Shown here one piece after another: positions 52,846 through 62,389 of a stretch of DNA of 64,000 nt. Position 1 is the first letter of the stretch; the number at the start of each line of letters is the position of its first letter. The stretch covers positions 58 to 64,057 of the forward strand of contig NZ_FWWW01000070.1 in the NCBI RefSeq assembly GCF_900176135.1. The letters are read 5' to 3'. Under the pieces are notes generated by a model. The model saw nothing but the letters and a program-made list of their open reading frames with translations, ran no database searches and was not told where the DNA came from. This DNA comes from Hymenobacter roseosalivarius DSM 11622 (GTDB taxonomy: Bacteria; Bacteroidota; Bacteroidia; Cytophagales; Hymenobacteraceae). The translations under genes and the position numbers were made by a program.

Positions 52846-53748
52846 ATGCCAACTCCTTCTCCTGCCCTGCGTCCCGGCGATCGGGTCGCTATTGTGTGTC
52901 CTGCTCGTAAAGTTACCCACCAGGAACTGGCGGCATCCATCGCTATTCTAACTGCGTGGGGCTTGGAGGTGGTACTTGGCACCACTTTAACCGCGCAGCA
53001 CCATCAGTTTGCCGGCCCCGATGAGCTGCGGCGTCAGGATATTCAGCAGCAGCTCGACGAGCCAAGTATTCGGGCCATTTTGTGCGCCCGCGGCGGCTAC
53101 GGCACCACGCGCATCATCGACCAGCTCGATTTTTCGCGCTTCGCTGATAACCCCAAATGGATTGCGGGCTTTAGTGATATTACTACGCTCAATTGCCACT
53201 TGCTGGCACTGGGCCACGAAAGTATTCACGGCGTCATGCCTCTTCTTTTTGATCAGGCTGGTGGCGAGGAGGCGCTGGAAAGCCTGCGGCGCGCTTTATT
53301 CGGTGAGCCCGTCAGCTATTTTGCCGCCCAGCATCCTTTCAACCGCGTAGGTAGCGCGACCGGTGAGCTGATTGGCGGCAACCTGAGCTTGCTGCAAACC
53401 ATCACCGGCACGGCTTCCGACTGCGCCCTGGCTGGTCGGATTCTGTTTATTGAGGATATTGATGAGTACCTCTATAATATTGACCGCATGATGGTACACC
53501 TCGACCGCACTGGCAAGCTCGCTGGCTTGGCCGGTTTACTCGTGGGGCATTTCACCGATTCCAACGACAACATTATTCCTTTCGGTCAAACGCCCTACGA
53601 AATTATTCAGACGTATGCCGCCAAGTATGATTTTCCGGTGGCCTATGGTTTTCCAGTGGGCCATGAGCCGCTGAACATGGCATTGATTTGCGGCCGCCGC
53701 TCGCACATGGTAGTAGACGAGACCGGTGTGTGCCTAAACTATATGTAA
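52846..53748 (+). CDS. LD-carboxypeptidase (peptidase S66)
   Basis: The 300-residue enzyme removes the terminal D-alanine from peptidoglycan tetrapeptides or acts on related peptides. The S66 core is visible: LRPGDRVAIVCPA, CARGGYGTTRI, the nucleophile S110 in AGFSDITTL, the Glu in FIEDIDE and the His in PVGHEPLN. There is no signal peptide, so it is a cytoplasmic recycling enzyme of the LdcA type. The ATG at 52846 is chosen over a TTG at 52834 that falls inside a G6C word. Confidence 0.93.
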   Translation: MPTPSPALRPGDRVAIVCPARKVTHQELAASIAILTAWGLEVVLGTTLTAQHHQFAGPDELRRQDIQQQLDEPSIRAILCARGGYGTTRIIDQLDFSRFADNPKWIAGFSDITTLNCHLLALGHESIHGVMPLLFDQAGGEEALESLRRALFGEPVSYFAAQHPFNRVGSATGELIGGNLSLLQTITGTASDCALAGRILFIEDIDEYLYNIDRMMVHLDRTGKLAGLAGLLVGHFTDSNDNIIPFGQTPYEIIQTYAAKYDFPVAYGFPVGHEPLNMALICGRRSHMVVDETGVCLNYM

Positions 53749-53770
53749 TGTCGCTTTTGGGGTTGACCAC

Positions 53771-53808
53771 ATAAGCAAGCCTCGCCTAACCAGGCGAGGC
53801 TTGCTTAT
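53771..53808. terminator. 17-bp perfect hairpin between convergent genes
   Basis: Arms 53771-53787 and 53792-53808 are perfectly complementary with a 4-base loop, followed by a T-run on the plus strand. It is positioned to end both the LD-carboxypeptidase gene and the convergent lipoprotein gene. Confidence 0.85.
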
Positions 53809-53829
53809 TTTTTAGGTCTTGCACAGAAG

Positions 53830-54849
53830 TTATTCCGCGTACACGGTCTGCAATACCGTTTGTCCGACGGCTTTGAGCGTACGCCGGTCGATGATATTCA
53901 TATTATCCTGGGTGGTATGGTGATAGGCAGGAAAATAGTCGTCGCCAATGGGCAAGTGGTCGATAATATCGATGGTGCGCACGCCCACTTGATTGGTGTA
54001 TACGTGGTCGTCGGTGATGCCGGGGCTATCCTGAAAAAGGAAAAAATCGGAATAGCCGAGGCGCGCGGCCGTGTTCCATACTTTGTCTACCACGTCGCGG
54101 GCTACCTCACGGGAGAGCTGCTCGCGGCTGAACTTGGCATTTTGGGCACCTACCATGTCCAGCAAGATGCCGTAGCTGGGCTTGTAGCCGGCCGGCAGCA
54201 GATTTTTGGACCAATACTGCGAGCCTAAGCACCAGCTATCCGTGCCCTGAGCGGCCAGCTTGTTTTCGAGCTTGCTTTGTGTAGCAGTATCGTAGCCGTA
54301 GTCCTCCGCGTCGAAGAGAATAAAATCCACTCCTACCGCTGGAGCCGTGCTATCAGACTGCTGGCTCAGAACGCGGGCCATTTCCAGGGCTATGGCTACG
54401 CCGCTGGCGCCGTCGCTGGCTCCGTCGAGTGGGGCGTTCGGAGTTTGTTTGTCTTTATCGGCAAAGGGGCGCGTGTCCCAATGGGCAAACACAGCTACGC
54501 GGCGGGACGCCTGGGGGGCAAATTGCGCTATAATGTTGCGAGCACGCAACATCTTGCCATCCCAGGCCATTGCTTCAAATGGCTGCTCGCGTACGGTCAG
54601 CCCCATTTTCTTGAACTCGGCTACCATCCAATCGCCACAAGCTATATGGGCCGGTGAATTGGGCACGCGAGGGCCAAAGGCTACCTGCCTGGCCGTAAAA
54701 GTAAAGGCCGAATCGGCATTGAAGGCGGGGGCAGCGCGCATGGCGGGCTCTTCTTTACTGGTGGCAGATTCCTGTCGGCTTCTGTCGGGGCAGCCAGTGA
54801 GCACCAGCAGCGCAACTAAAGCAACAGGAGCAAAACGAAAGAGCTTCAT
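53830..54849 (-). CDS. Glutaminyl-cyclase-like M28 lipoprotein
   Basis: The 339-residue lipoprotein (lipobox LTGC, Cys20) has an M28 fold like bacterial glutaminyl cyclases, which convert N-terminal Gln to pyroglutamate. Expected metal/active-site residues are in AHWDTRPFAD, DGASDGASG, FDAEDYG, LLDMVGAQN and YHHTTQDN. In Bacteroidota such enzymes act on exported proteins whose mature end is Gln, so a link to type IX cargo is possible but inferred. The ATG at 54849 gives the lipobox; the earlier start at 54906 does not. A 20-base hairpin (54908-54957) lies just upstream. Confidence 0.85.
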   Translation of the reverse strand: MKLFRFAPVALVALLVLTGCPDRSRQESATSKEEPAMRAAPAFNADSAFTFTARQVAFGPRVPNSPAHIACGDWMVAEFKKMGLTVREQPFEAMAWDGKMLRARNIIAQFAPQASRRVAVFAHWDTRPFADKDKQTPNAPLDGASDGASGVAIALEMARVLSQQSDSTAPAVGVDFILFDAEDYGYDTATQSKLENKLAAQGTDSWCLGSQYWSKNLLPAGYKPSYGILLDMVGAQNAKFSREQLSREVARDVVDKVWNTAARLGYSDFFLFQDSPGITDDHVYTNQVGVRTIDIIDHLPIGDDYFPAYHHTTQDNMNIIDRRTLKAVGQTVLQTVYAE

Positions 54850-54907
54850 AAGGGGCACAGTATCCGCAAGCATAGCTTGGCGGGTTGTTGAACAGTTGGT
54901 AAGCAAA

Positions 54908-54957
54908 CAAACGGTAAGACAGTGAATCCAGTGTTGAATTCGCTGTCTTACCGTTTG
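54908..54957 (-). terminator. Hairpin after cysS
   Basis: Arms 54908-54927 and 54938-54957 pair over 20 positions with one G-U pair and a 10-base loop. It lies 87 bases after the cysS stop on the minus strand. A G6C-T6 half-terminator word at 54986-54998 is nearer to the stop. The T-run is poor, so function is uncertain. Confidence 0.45.
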
Positions 54958-55043
54958 CTGTTAGTTATTTAAATAAAGAGACACTGGGGGGCTTTTTTGC
55001 TAATCACGACCAATTTCCAAGCTGGAGCTTGGCGTTACAGACT

Positions 55044-56549
55044 TTATTCCTCGCTGTATGCCCAGTCAACGCCGGTTTTCAGATCTTTAATCAAAATGCC
55101 CTGCTCCTTAAGCGCAGCCCGAATTTGGTCTACTTTGTCGTAAGCTTTCGTGGCCTTGGCTTCCTGATAGAAGCCTAAGGTAAGGTCAAGTAGCTGCTCA
55201 GCATTAGCGCGCGGCTCATCCTGAAGACCTAGAATGTCGCTTATTAACGTACGGTAAGCGGTGATTGCCTCTTCCAACGCCGCTTCGCTTACCGTCGCCA
55301 GCGTAGGCAGATTAGCAAAGAATCCGTTGAGCTTGCGCAGTAGATTAAACAGGCTCGCAACAGCGCGGGCCGTATTCAGATCATCATTAAGCCCCACAAA
55401 GCAATCAGACACTAGTTTACGTAGCTCGGCGTCTGCTTTCTCTGTGTCTTGTTGGCGCTCTGTTCCCTCGGGCAGGTTCAGCTTTTCCAAAAGGCGCAGA
55501 CCATTCATGAGCTTACGGTAGCCTTTGCGAGCAGCCTGCATAGCCTCGTCCGATACGTCGACGGGGCTGCGATAGTGCGCCTGCAACAGGAAAAAACGCA
55601 CTACCATGGGCGAGTAGGCCTGCGTAAGGGTAGCTGTCGGACCCTTGAACATATCACCCAGCAGCACGAAGTTGCCCAGGCTTTTGCTCATCTTGGTGCC
55701 GCTCACGGTTATCAGGTTGTGGTGCACCCAGAAGCGCGACTCGTCGGTGTGCGTATGGCTGCCCTGGCACTGCGCTATCTCGCACTCATGGTGTGGAAAC
55801 ATCAGATCCAAGCCTCCACCATGAATATCGGACAGCTGGCCCAGATACTTGCGGCTCATAGCTGAGCACTCGAGGTGCCAGCCAGGAAAGCCTTCGCCCC
55901 AGGGCGAAGGCCAGCGCATAATGTGCTCGGGCGACGCTTTTTTCCAGAGCGCAAAATCCAGAGGGCTCCGCTTTTCGTCCTGCCCGGCCAGCGTGTCGCG
56001 GGTGCCCGCCAATTGGTCATCGATGCTGCGATTCGAAAGCTTGCCGTAACGGTCCTGCTCGGCATTATAGTGGGGTACATCGAAGTACACGCTGCCATTT
56101 ACTTCGTAGGCGAAGCCATTGGCAATTATTTCCTCTACCATGCTAATCTGCTCGGTGATGTGGCCGCTGGCCTGGGGCTCAATATCGGGTGGCAAGCATC
56201 CCAGTGCCAGCATATTCTGGCGGTAGAGATTCACGAAGTGCTGGGCAATCTGCATGGGCTCCTGGCGCTGGGCGCGGGCAGCCTTGGCCATCTTGTCCTC
56301 GCCTTCATCGGCGTCACTTTCAAGATGACCTACGTCGGTTATGTTGCGCACGTAGCGTACGGTGTAATCAAGGTAGCGCAGGTAGCGCGTGAGCACGTCG
56401 AATACTACGGGGCCACGGGCGTTGCCCAAGTGAGCCTCACTATAAACGGTTGGACCGCATAGATATACGCCCACGAAAGGCGAATGCACGGGTTCGAACG
56501 CCTCTTTGCGGCGGCTAAGGGTGTTGTAGAGGGAAAGCGGGTGGTGCAT
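55044..56549 (-). CDS. cysS: Cysteinyl-tRNA synthetase
   Basis: CysS charges tRNA-Cys. The 501-residue class I synthetase shows CGPTVY (zinc ligand C31), the HIGH-type motif HLGN (40-43), zinc ligands C228, H253 and E257 ([11 protein letters not shown]) and the KMSKS loop (286-290). The C-terminal DALR-like helical domain follows. Its ATG is at 56549, with TACTTTTA (a near -7 box) just upstream. It is monocistronic. Confidence 0.97.
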   Translation of the reverse strand: MHHPLSLYNTLSRRKEAFEPVHSPFVGVYLCGPTVYSEAHLGNARGPVVFDVLTRYLRYLDYTVRYVRNITDVGHLESDADEGEDKMAKAARAQRQEPMQIAQHFVNLYRQNMLALGCLPPDIEPQASGHITEQISMVEEIIANGFAYEVNGSVYFDVPHYNAEQDRYGKLSNRSIDDQLAGTRDTLAGQDEKRSPLDFALWKKASPEHIMRWPSPWGEGFPGWHLECSAMSRKYLGQLSDIHGGGLDLMFPHHECEIAQCQGSHTHTDESRFWVHHNLITVSGTKMSKSLGNFVLLGDMFKGPTATLTQAYSPMVVRFFLLQAHYRSPVDVSDEAMQAARKGYRKLMNGLRLLEKLNLPEGTERQQDTEKADAELRKLVSDCFVGLNDDLNTARAVASLFNLLRKLNGFFANLPTLATVSEAALEEAITAYRTLISDILGLQDEPRANAEQLLDLTLGFYQEAKATKAYDKVDQIRAALKEQGILIKDLKTGVDWAYSEE

Positions 56550-56856
56550 GCGGTAAAAGTAAGTACTTACAGCTTGGTAAGCTTAGCGAATAGCAGCTGG
56601 TACGTGGTTTATTGCTTCTCGATCAAACAGAAGTAAAAGGTGCATTTCTGGCTCAAAAAGCATCTGATATTAGTATAAAACTCTTGCGGGTGGTATATAA
56701 AGTTCAATGAGTAGTCTAACTCCAAAGCCGATAGTAATAAAATAGTTGTCTGTTATTGATCCTTTTTCTGGCTCGAAAAGCCCTTTACAATCATTATGGG
56801 GCTATGTAATCCATTTAACCAAGAGCGAGCACAAATACGTAATCAGATGGTAGCTC
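56550..56856. other. Intergenic region with a short direct repeat
   Basis: No gene is seen in the 307 bases. A 17-base direct repeat with one mismatch (TTTCTGGCTC[A/G]AAAAGC) occurs at 56645-56661 and 56765-56781, 120 bases apart. Its role is unknown. Confidence 0.45.
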
Positions 56857-57966
56857 TTACTTCAGGCGGTAAGTACCCGATGTAGGAAAATGGTCGGAGT
56901 AAGGAATCTCGTAGTGTACCTGAAAGTCTTCTACCAGCCAACGCGGGCCGGCAAACTGATGGTCGATGCGGACGAAAGGTAGGCGACCATTATAGGTAGC
57001 GCCTACGCCAGTTCCGACGGTTGTCCAAGCGTTCTGAAAGCGGTCGGCGAGCTGATCGTAGGTGTAGCTATACGGTACATCGTTGAGGTCGGCGCAGACC
57101 AGAATAGGGTAGCGACACCGCTCGAAGCGCCGGGCAAGGGTATCTATTTGTACACTGCGCGCAATGAGGCCGCGCTTGTAGCGGCGCAGCAGTCCGCGGC
57201 CTTCCCGCTTCAATCCTTCCCGACTCGAATAGCTGTCGACAATGGCTTTTTCCTCCATGCTCATGCTCTGGAGATGAAAGTTATACACCCGAATCGTGTC
57301 GCCGGCGGGCAGGCGCACATCAACAAACATGGCGTGATTCTGCGTGAGCTTGCCGAAGGAAATAGTGCCCCGCTTTACAATCGGAAAACGAGAGAAAATA
57401 GCTAGGCCGAACTCCGCTCCGATGCTATTGGTCAGCGTTTTAGACAAAAAAGCCCCCCGGCCAGCTTTTTCACCAATTTTATCTATGGACCGAAAAACCT
57501 GCCTATCCTCCCGCGAGCCGCGGGGCTCGTTGTAAAACTCCTGTAAGCACAAAATATCGGCAGAGTTTTCAGCCAGCCACTGAATCATCTGCCGCGACGA
57601 CGCCAGATCGGGGTCTCGGAGCTGGGGATACACGTTGAAGATGCGCACGTTAGCACTTAGCAGCCGCACCTGCTTATTATCTTTGCCGGTAGGAGCGGAG
57701 GCCGTATGCAGCGGGTGCAGCGCCACGCCCCGCTGAAAATGCGGCCAGGTAAGCAAGGCAGCCAATAGGGGCAGAGCCGCCACGCGCCAGTCGCGCAAGA
57801 ACCAATAGACGACCGCTAACAGATTTAGTGCCAGCGCGAGGGGTAAGGTAAGCGCTCCAAAAGACGCTGGCCAGAACGTATGGGCTGGAATCTGCACGCA
57901 CCCGATGGCCACCAAAAGCCACAGTAAGACTAGCAAAGTACACTTGAAAGCGAAGGAGCGACGCAC
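56857..57966 (-). CDS. Membrane-anchored endonuclease/exonuclease/phosphatase-family protein
   Basis: The product has three N-terminal membrane helices (to about residue 75). An EEP-fold domain follows, with ANVRIFN, DILCLQEFYNE (the metal-binding Glu), VYNFHLQS, ADLNDVPYSYTYD and the C-terminal SDHFP (catalytic Asp-His). EEP proteins hydrolyse phosphodiesters in nucleic acids, lipids or inositols; the substrate here is unknown. The frame extends to GTG at 58014, but a perfect -7 box (complement of 57997-58004) lies inside that extension. The GTG at 57966 (369 residues) is therefore the likelier start. Confidence 0.85.
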   Translation of the reverse strand: MRRSFAFKCTLLVLLWLLVAIGCVQIPAHTFWPASFGALTLPLALALNLLAVVYWFLRDWRVAALPLLAALLTWPHFQRGVALHPLHTASAPTGKDNKQVRLLSANVRIFNVYPQLRDPDLASSRQMIQWLAENSADILCLQEFYNEPRGSREDRQVFRSIDKIGEKAGRGAFLSKTLTNSIGAEFGLAIFSRFPIVKRGTISFGKLTQNHAMFVDVRLPAGDTIRVYNFHLQSMSMEEKAIVDSYSSREGLKREGRGLLRRYKRGLIARSVQIDTLARRFERCRYPILVCADLNDVPYSYTYDQLADRFQNAWTTVGTGVGATYNGRLPFVRIDHQFAGPRWLVEDFQVHYEIPYSDHFPTSGTYRLK

Positions 57967-57996
57967 GAATAAAGAATCCTGAATAACGAAGGCCCG

Positions 57997-58004
57997 CAAA
58001 GGTA
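57997..58004 (-). promoter_or_regulatory. -7 element of the EEP-family gene
   Basis: The complement reads TACCTTTG, a perfect TAnnTTTG, 30 bases before the GTG at 57966. It lies within the longest open frame, which argues for the shorter protein. Confidence 0.6.
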
Positions 58005-58148
58005 GCGCATGCACCGGGAAAGCCGCCGGCCCTCATCTGATAAGGACGGTACAAGCTGGGGGGCAAAATTCCGTCTTTCACCTACGCTGAACTAGCTGAA
58101 GCAGCCTCAATAAATCGTAGCTTGCGCTATCCTTATTTAGCTGAAGAT

Positions 58149-61100
58149 ATGCTGTATTCTACCTTTCGTTTACTGTTATCTGCCGTGCTGCTTGGTACCT
58201 CACTCCTGATACCGATTCAGGCCAAGCCCGTGGCATCGGCTCCGACTACCAAATCATTAGAGTTTGTGGAGAATAGGGGCCAGTGGGACGCCCGGGCCCA
58301 GTACATGGCCGAGTTGCCCGCCGGGCGGCTGTTCCTCGAAAAGACGGGCTTCACCTACGCCTTCGTCGATCCGCAAGCCTTACGCAACCACCAGGAGCAC
58401 ACGAACCCCGGCGGCCCCATCTCGGAAAAAATGCGGGCGCATGCTTACCGCGTCACCTTCGAAGACGGCAGTTCGGCCACCAGTCTTACCCCGGACGAGC
58501 CGACGGCCGGGTTTCGTAATTATTTTCTGGGCAACGACGCCAAGCACTGGGCATCCAGCGTGCGGGGGTTCAGGCAGGTGCGTTATACCAACGTGTACCC
58601 ACGCATCGGCGCCCGACTATATGAGAATGCGGGGGGCAATTTGGAGTATGACTTCACCGTGCAGCCGGGCGGCAAGCCGTCCGCCATCCGGCTGCGCTAT
58701 ACCGGCACCGAGCGGCTCAGCCTGGAAAACGGTCAGCTAGTGGTGCAAACCAGCGTGGGCACTGTCACGGAGCAAACCCCAAAGGCATGGCAGGAAATAA
58801 ACGGGCAGCGCGTACCCGTAGAGTGCGCGTTTGTGTTGGAGAAAAACGTGGTCAGCTTCCGCCTAGGCACCTACGACAACCGCCAGTCCCTCATCATTGA
58901 TCCTACCATCATCTTTTCATCCTTTACTGGCTCAACGGCCGATAACTGGGGATTTACGGCTACTTATGACGCGCAAGGCAATATGTACTCCGGCGGCATC
59001 GTGTTTGGCCTGGGCTATCCGGCCTCGCCGGGCGCTTTTAGTCAGAGCTTTGGTGGCGGAGTTGATGTGGCCATTATCAAGTACAACACGACCGTGCGGG
59101 GTAGTGCCGCCCGCCTGTATGCCACGTATCTGGGGGGCAATTTGATTGACGCTCCGCATAGCCTGGTGGTGAACAGCCAGAACGAATTAGTGGTCCTGGG
59201 CTCCACGGGCTCCAACAACTTCCCCGTTTCGCGCACTGTATTCGATGACTCCTTCAATGGTGGCCCAAGGGTCGATCCGCAAACTGGCTCGGCTGAAATG
59301 AATTACGATGCTGGCGCTGACTTATTTGTTACTAAACTAAACAGTACCGGCACTACGCTGGTGGCATCTACTTATTTAGGTGGTAACGGTACCGATGGTA
59401 TTATTCCCGCCACTACCGGCCTGATTCAAAACTACGGCGACGAATTTCGGGGCGATATAATTACTGATACGAATGGCAATGTATACATCGCCTCAAGCAC
59501 TACTAGTACTAATTTCCCCGCCCGTAATGGCTTCCGTAGTACCAGTCAGGGCGGTAACTCCGATGCCGTGGTCGTAAAGCTGTCAGCCGATCTTCGGACG
59601 CTGGTTTGGGCCAGCTACCTGGGTGGTTCAGGGGCCGATGCGGCCTACTCCATCCAGATAGACGACGACCGCAATGTGTACGTGAGCGGGGGAACCAACA
59701 GCACCAATCTGGCCGGCACCAATGGACGGTATCAGCCTCAGCTGCGCGGCGGAATTGATGGGTTTGTGGCGCGCGTCAGCAGTGATGGCACTACTTTAAC
59801 GCATGCTACGTATGTGGGCACCCCGGAAACAGACCAGACCTATTTTCTGCAGCTGGACGCGGTTGCCAACGTGTATGTGCTGGGCCAGACCCGTGGCGTT
59901 TTCCCGCGTACGGCCGGCTTATATAGTGTTGCCAATGGTCGCCAGTTTGTGCAGAAATTTGATAATACGCTCACCACGAGCTTGTACTCAACGACGTTTG
60001 GCACTGGCCGCGCCGTGCCTGATTTATCCCTGACGGCCTTCTTGGTAGATGATTGCGAGCGTATCTACGTGAGTGGCTGGGGAGGCTCTACCAATTCAAA
60101 CGGCGGTACTACGCTGGGCCTGCCCACCACCGCCGATGCTGCTCAGCGCACCACCGACGGCTCCGACTTCTACATTATTCAGTTTAAGCCAGGCATGGCG
60201 GCTATTGAATACGCTACTTTCTTTGGGCAGAATGGCGGCCGCGGTGAACACGTAGATGGCGGCACTTCCCGCTTCGATAAGCGAGGCGCTATCTACCAGG
60301 CCGTATGCGGGGGCTGCGGGGGCAGCTCGGGCTTTCCGGTGCCGCCGGGGGCCAATTTTTATAGTACCACCAACAACTCATCTAACTGCAATAACGCTGC
60401 CTTCAAGATCGACTTCGCGGCTGCTGTGGTTAATCCAGGGCCCAACCGGACGGTGTGCTATAACGCCGGCACGCAGCGCTTGGGGGGCAGTCCGGCCGGC
60501 GGCGTCTGGAGCGGCCCCGGCGTGACGGCCGTTGCTGGCGGAGGCTACCAGTTTACCCCCAGCGCTTCCTTAGTGGGGCGCAATACGCTAACCTACACCG
60601 TGAACACGACCGGCGTGTGCCAGAGCACGAAGCTGCTGCGCATGACCGTAACGCCAGAGGCAATTATCACATTTGCCCCCCCGACCACCGTTTGCAGCAA
60701 CACGACTGCGGTGCCACTCACGGCTACGCCAGCCGGTGGTACCTTCAGCGGACGGGGTGTTACGGGGAGCACGTTCAATCCTGGCGCCGCCGGCGTGGGC
60801 ACCCACGTACTAACCTATACGCTGGCCGATACCCTCGGCTGCGGCACTCTTTCGCGCACCATCGTAGTTGATGCCCAGCCGGCCGTATTGGCCGGCCGCG
60901 ATACTACGCTGTGCTCGGATCAAACGCGGGCTTTCCGCCTCTTGCGTGCCTCGCCCGCCGGCGGGGTCTGGAGCGGAAACGGCGTTACGGCTGATGGCAT
61001 GTTCACGCCGCCTAACACAAATAACTTGGGGGGCATTTTTACCCTCGAATACACCGTAGTTGTAGGTACGTGTAAAATAGTATCTGCTCGCAAAGTAACC

Positions 61101-61610
61101 ATAGCGCCCACTTCATCTACCAACGTCAGCCTGAATGTACCCGAGTGCCAGGCGGCGCCGGAATATACGGGTCTGGCGCCTTTCACTATACAGTTTGCGC
61201 CCGTGCTGGCCGGAGGCAGCTTTAGCTGGGATTTTGGTGATGGTACTACTTCTAATGAGCAGGCGCCTAGCCATGTGTACGAAAAACCCGGTACGTATCC
61301 GGTGCAGCTCACGGCTCGGTATGCTGGCTGCACAGTAGTTACGCAGTTCGCGGCCGTGGAAGTAGGGAAGGTGCAGACGCCCAACATCTTTACGCCCAAC
61401 AATGACAACCTGAACGATACATTTGCCCCCCGGATAAGCTGCAAGAACGGCCACCTGACGGTGTTCACCCGCTGGGGCAATAAAGTGTACGAAGCTGCCA
61501 ATTATCAGAATGACTGGGGGGGCGACAAACTGCCCGATGGTGTATATTACTATCTGCTGCGCGACACGGAAGGCAAATCAACGAAAGGCTGGGTGGAGAT
61601 AAAGCGTTAA
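58149..61610 (+). CDS. Type IX-secreted beta-propeller/PKD protein (type B sorting domain)
   Basis: The 1153-residue secreted protein has a signal peptide (about 1-28). An N-terminal domain of the kind found before SBBP propellers spans about 35-255 (FVENRGQWDARAQYMAE, core ENRGQWD). SBBP beta-propeller repeats span about 265-700, with recurring TYLGG and DxNGNVY motifs. Cysteine-containing beta-sandwich repeats (SPAGGVWSGPGV, TPAGGTFSGRGV, SPAGGVWSGNGV) precede one PKD domain (SWDFGDGTTSNE...HVYEKPGTYPV). The type B type IX sorting domain closes the protein (IFTPNNDNLNDTF, FTRWGNKVYE, LPDGVYYYLL). The ATG at 58149 is preferred over a TTG at 58122. Ligand or function unknown; surface display is expected. 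Confidence 0.9.
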   Translation: MLYSTFRLLLSAVLLGTSLLIPIQAKPVASAPTTKSLEFVENRGQWDARAQYMAELPAGRLFLEKTGFTYAFVDPQALRNHQEHTNPGGPISEKMRAHAYRVTFEDGSSATSLTPDEPTAGFRNYFLGNDAKHWASSVRGFRQVRYTNVYPRIGARLYENAGGNLEYDFTVQPGGKPSAIRLRYTGTERLSLENGQLVVQTSVGTVTEQTPKAWQEINGQRVPVECAFVLEKNVVSFRLGTYDNRQSLIIDPTIIFSSFTGSTADNWGFTATYDAQGNMYSGGIVFGLGYPASPGAFSQSFGGGVDVAIIKYNTTVRGSAARLYATYLGGNLIDAPHSLVVNSQNELVVLGSTGSNNFPVSRTVFDDSFNGGPRVDPQTGSAEMNYDAGADLFVTKLNSTGTTLVASTYLGGNGTDGIIPATTGLIQNYGDEFRGDIITDTNGNVYIASSTTSTNFPARNGFRSTSQGGNSDAVVVKLSADLRTLVWASYLGGSGADAAYSIQIDDDRNVYVSGGTNSTNLAGTNGRYQPQLRGGIDGFVARVSSDGTTLTHATYVGTPETDQTYFLQLDAVANVYVLGQTRGVFPRTAGLYSVANGRQFVQKFDNTLTTSLYSTTFGTGRAVPDLSLTAFLVDDCERIYVSGWGGSTNSNGGTTLGLPTTADAAQRTTDGSDFYIIQFKPGMAAIEYATFFGQNGGRGEHVDGGTSRFDKRGAIYQAVCGGCGGSSGFPVPPGANFYSTTNNSSNCNNAAFKIDFAAAVVNPGPNRTVCYNAGTQRLGGSPAGGVWSGPGVTAVAGGGYQFTPSASLVGRNTLTYTVNTTGVCQSTKLLRMTVTPEAIITFAPPTTVCSNTTAVPLTATPAGGTFSGRGVTGSTFNPGAAGVGTHVLTYTLADTLGCGTLSRTIVVDAQPAVLAGRDTTLCSDQTRAFRLLRASPAGGVWSGNGVTADGMFTPPNTNNLGGIFTLEYTVVVGTCKIVSARKVTIAPTSSTNVSLNVPECQAAPEYTGLAPFTIQFAPVLAGGSFSWDFGDGTTSNEQAPSHVYEKPGTYPVQLTARYAGCTVVTQFAAVEVGKVQTPNIFTPNNDNLNDTFAPRISCKNGHLTVFTRWGNKVYEAANYQNDWGGDKLPDGVYYYLLRDTEGKSTKGWVEIKR

Positions 61611-61644
61611 GCTAGTGCGCTCGAATCATGTCATCGGCACAGCC

Positions 61645-61675
61645 TTGCATTCAGCCGGATATTGTACTATCTTTG
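61645..61675 (+). promoter_or_regulatory. Promoter of the rimP-nusA-infB operon
   Basis: TTG (61645-61647) and TATCTTTG (61668-61675) are 20 bases apart, a textbook TTG-N20-TAnnTTTG match. The predicted start of transcription is near 61682, about 60 bases before the rimP ATG. Confidence 0.82.
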
Positions 61676-61690
61676 CACCAGCAATGAAGG

Positions 61691-61723
61691 TAAAAAGAGG
61701 GGACGAGTCGTCCCCTCTTTCTT
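61691..61723 (+). promoter_or_regulatory. Terminator-like hairpin in the rimP leader (possible attenuator)
   Basis: Positions 61693-61705 pair perfectly with 61707-61719 (AAAGAGGGGACGA, 13 bp) and are followed by CTTTT. The hairpin lies between the predicted start of transcription and the rimP ATG at 61745. It could be an attenuator controlling rimP-nusA, or the terminator of the upstream type IX cargo gene placed past the promoter. Confidence 0.55.
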
Positions 61724-61744
61724 TTGTCACCTAGTTCAGCTCCC

Positions 61745-62218
61745 ATGCGCTTTGACCGTACCCAACTACTCGAAATGCTCCAGGAAAGCCTATCCGGCCC
61801 GGAGCTGTTCGTTGTAGGCCTTACCGTGTCCGACTCCGCCGTTCGCCCCAAGATTACGGCCATCCTGGACAGCGAGCAGGGCATGGGTATTGAAGAATAC
61901 GCCCGCGTAAGCCGCCGCCTGGCCCATCGCATCGACGAGGCCTACGGGGAAGAAGCCAGTTACACGCTGGAAGTTACCTCCCCTGGTGCCGACCAGCCGC
62001 TGACCGATTCACGCCAGTACACCCGCCACGTCGGCCGCAAATTGCAACTAAAGCTCGCTGATGGCACGGAGAAAACAGGTACTCTAGAAGCAATTGAGGC
62101 TGAAGGCATTCAACTGACTGAGGAAATAAAAGAAAAGAGTAAAACCAAGACCCTGCCCGTCGCATTTATCCCCTTCTCAACTATCGCGGAGGCCCGGGTC
62201 GTGATTTCATTTAAATAG
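61745..62218 (+). CDS. rimP: Ribosome maturation factor RimP
   Basis: RimP assists 30S subunit assembly. The 157-residue protein has the N-terminal alpha/beta domain (LFVVGLTVSDSAVRPKITAILDSEQGMGIEEYARVSRRLAHRID; core GIEEYARVSRRLAHRID) and the family segment YTLEVTSPGADQPL. A C-terminal SH3-like barrel follows. It starts at the ATG at 61745; a frame start at 61724 lies in the leader hairpin. It is followed by nusA after 171 bases and infB, the classical order. Confidence 0.95.
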   Translation: MRFDRTQLLEMLQESLSGPELFVVGLTVSDSAVRPKITAILDSEQGMGIEEYARVSRRLAHRIDEAYGEEASYTLEVTSPGADQPLTDSRQYTRHVGRKLQLKLADGTEKTGTLEAIEAEGIQLTEEIKEKSKTKTLPVAFIPFSTIAEARVVISFK

Positions 62219-62389
62219 AAACGCAGGTTTTGGTGAATGAAGCCGGTTATTCGGATTTATTCGACCTCTGGGGGCAAATTTCCAGCCCTGGCAACTCTGT
62301 TGCTTAACCAGTAATACCTGCTTAAATTAAAACTGCTGCTTGCTTTTCGCATCTGCGCAATCTCTTTAAATCTGCAAAATCTGTGATTT

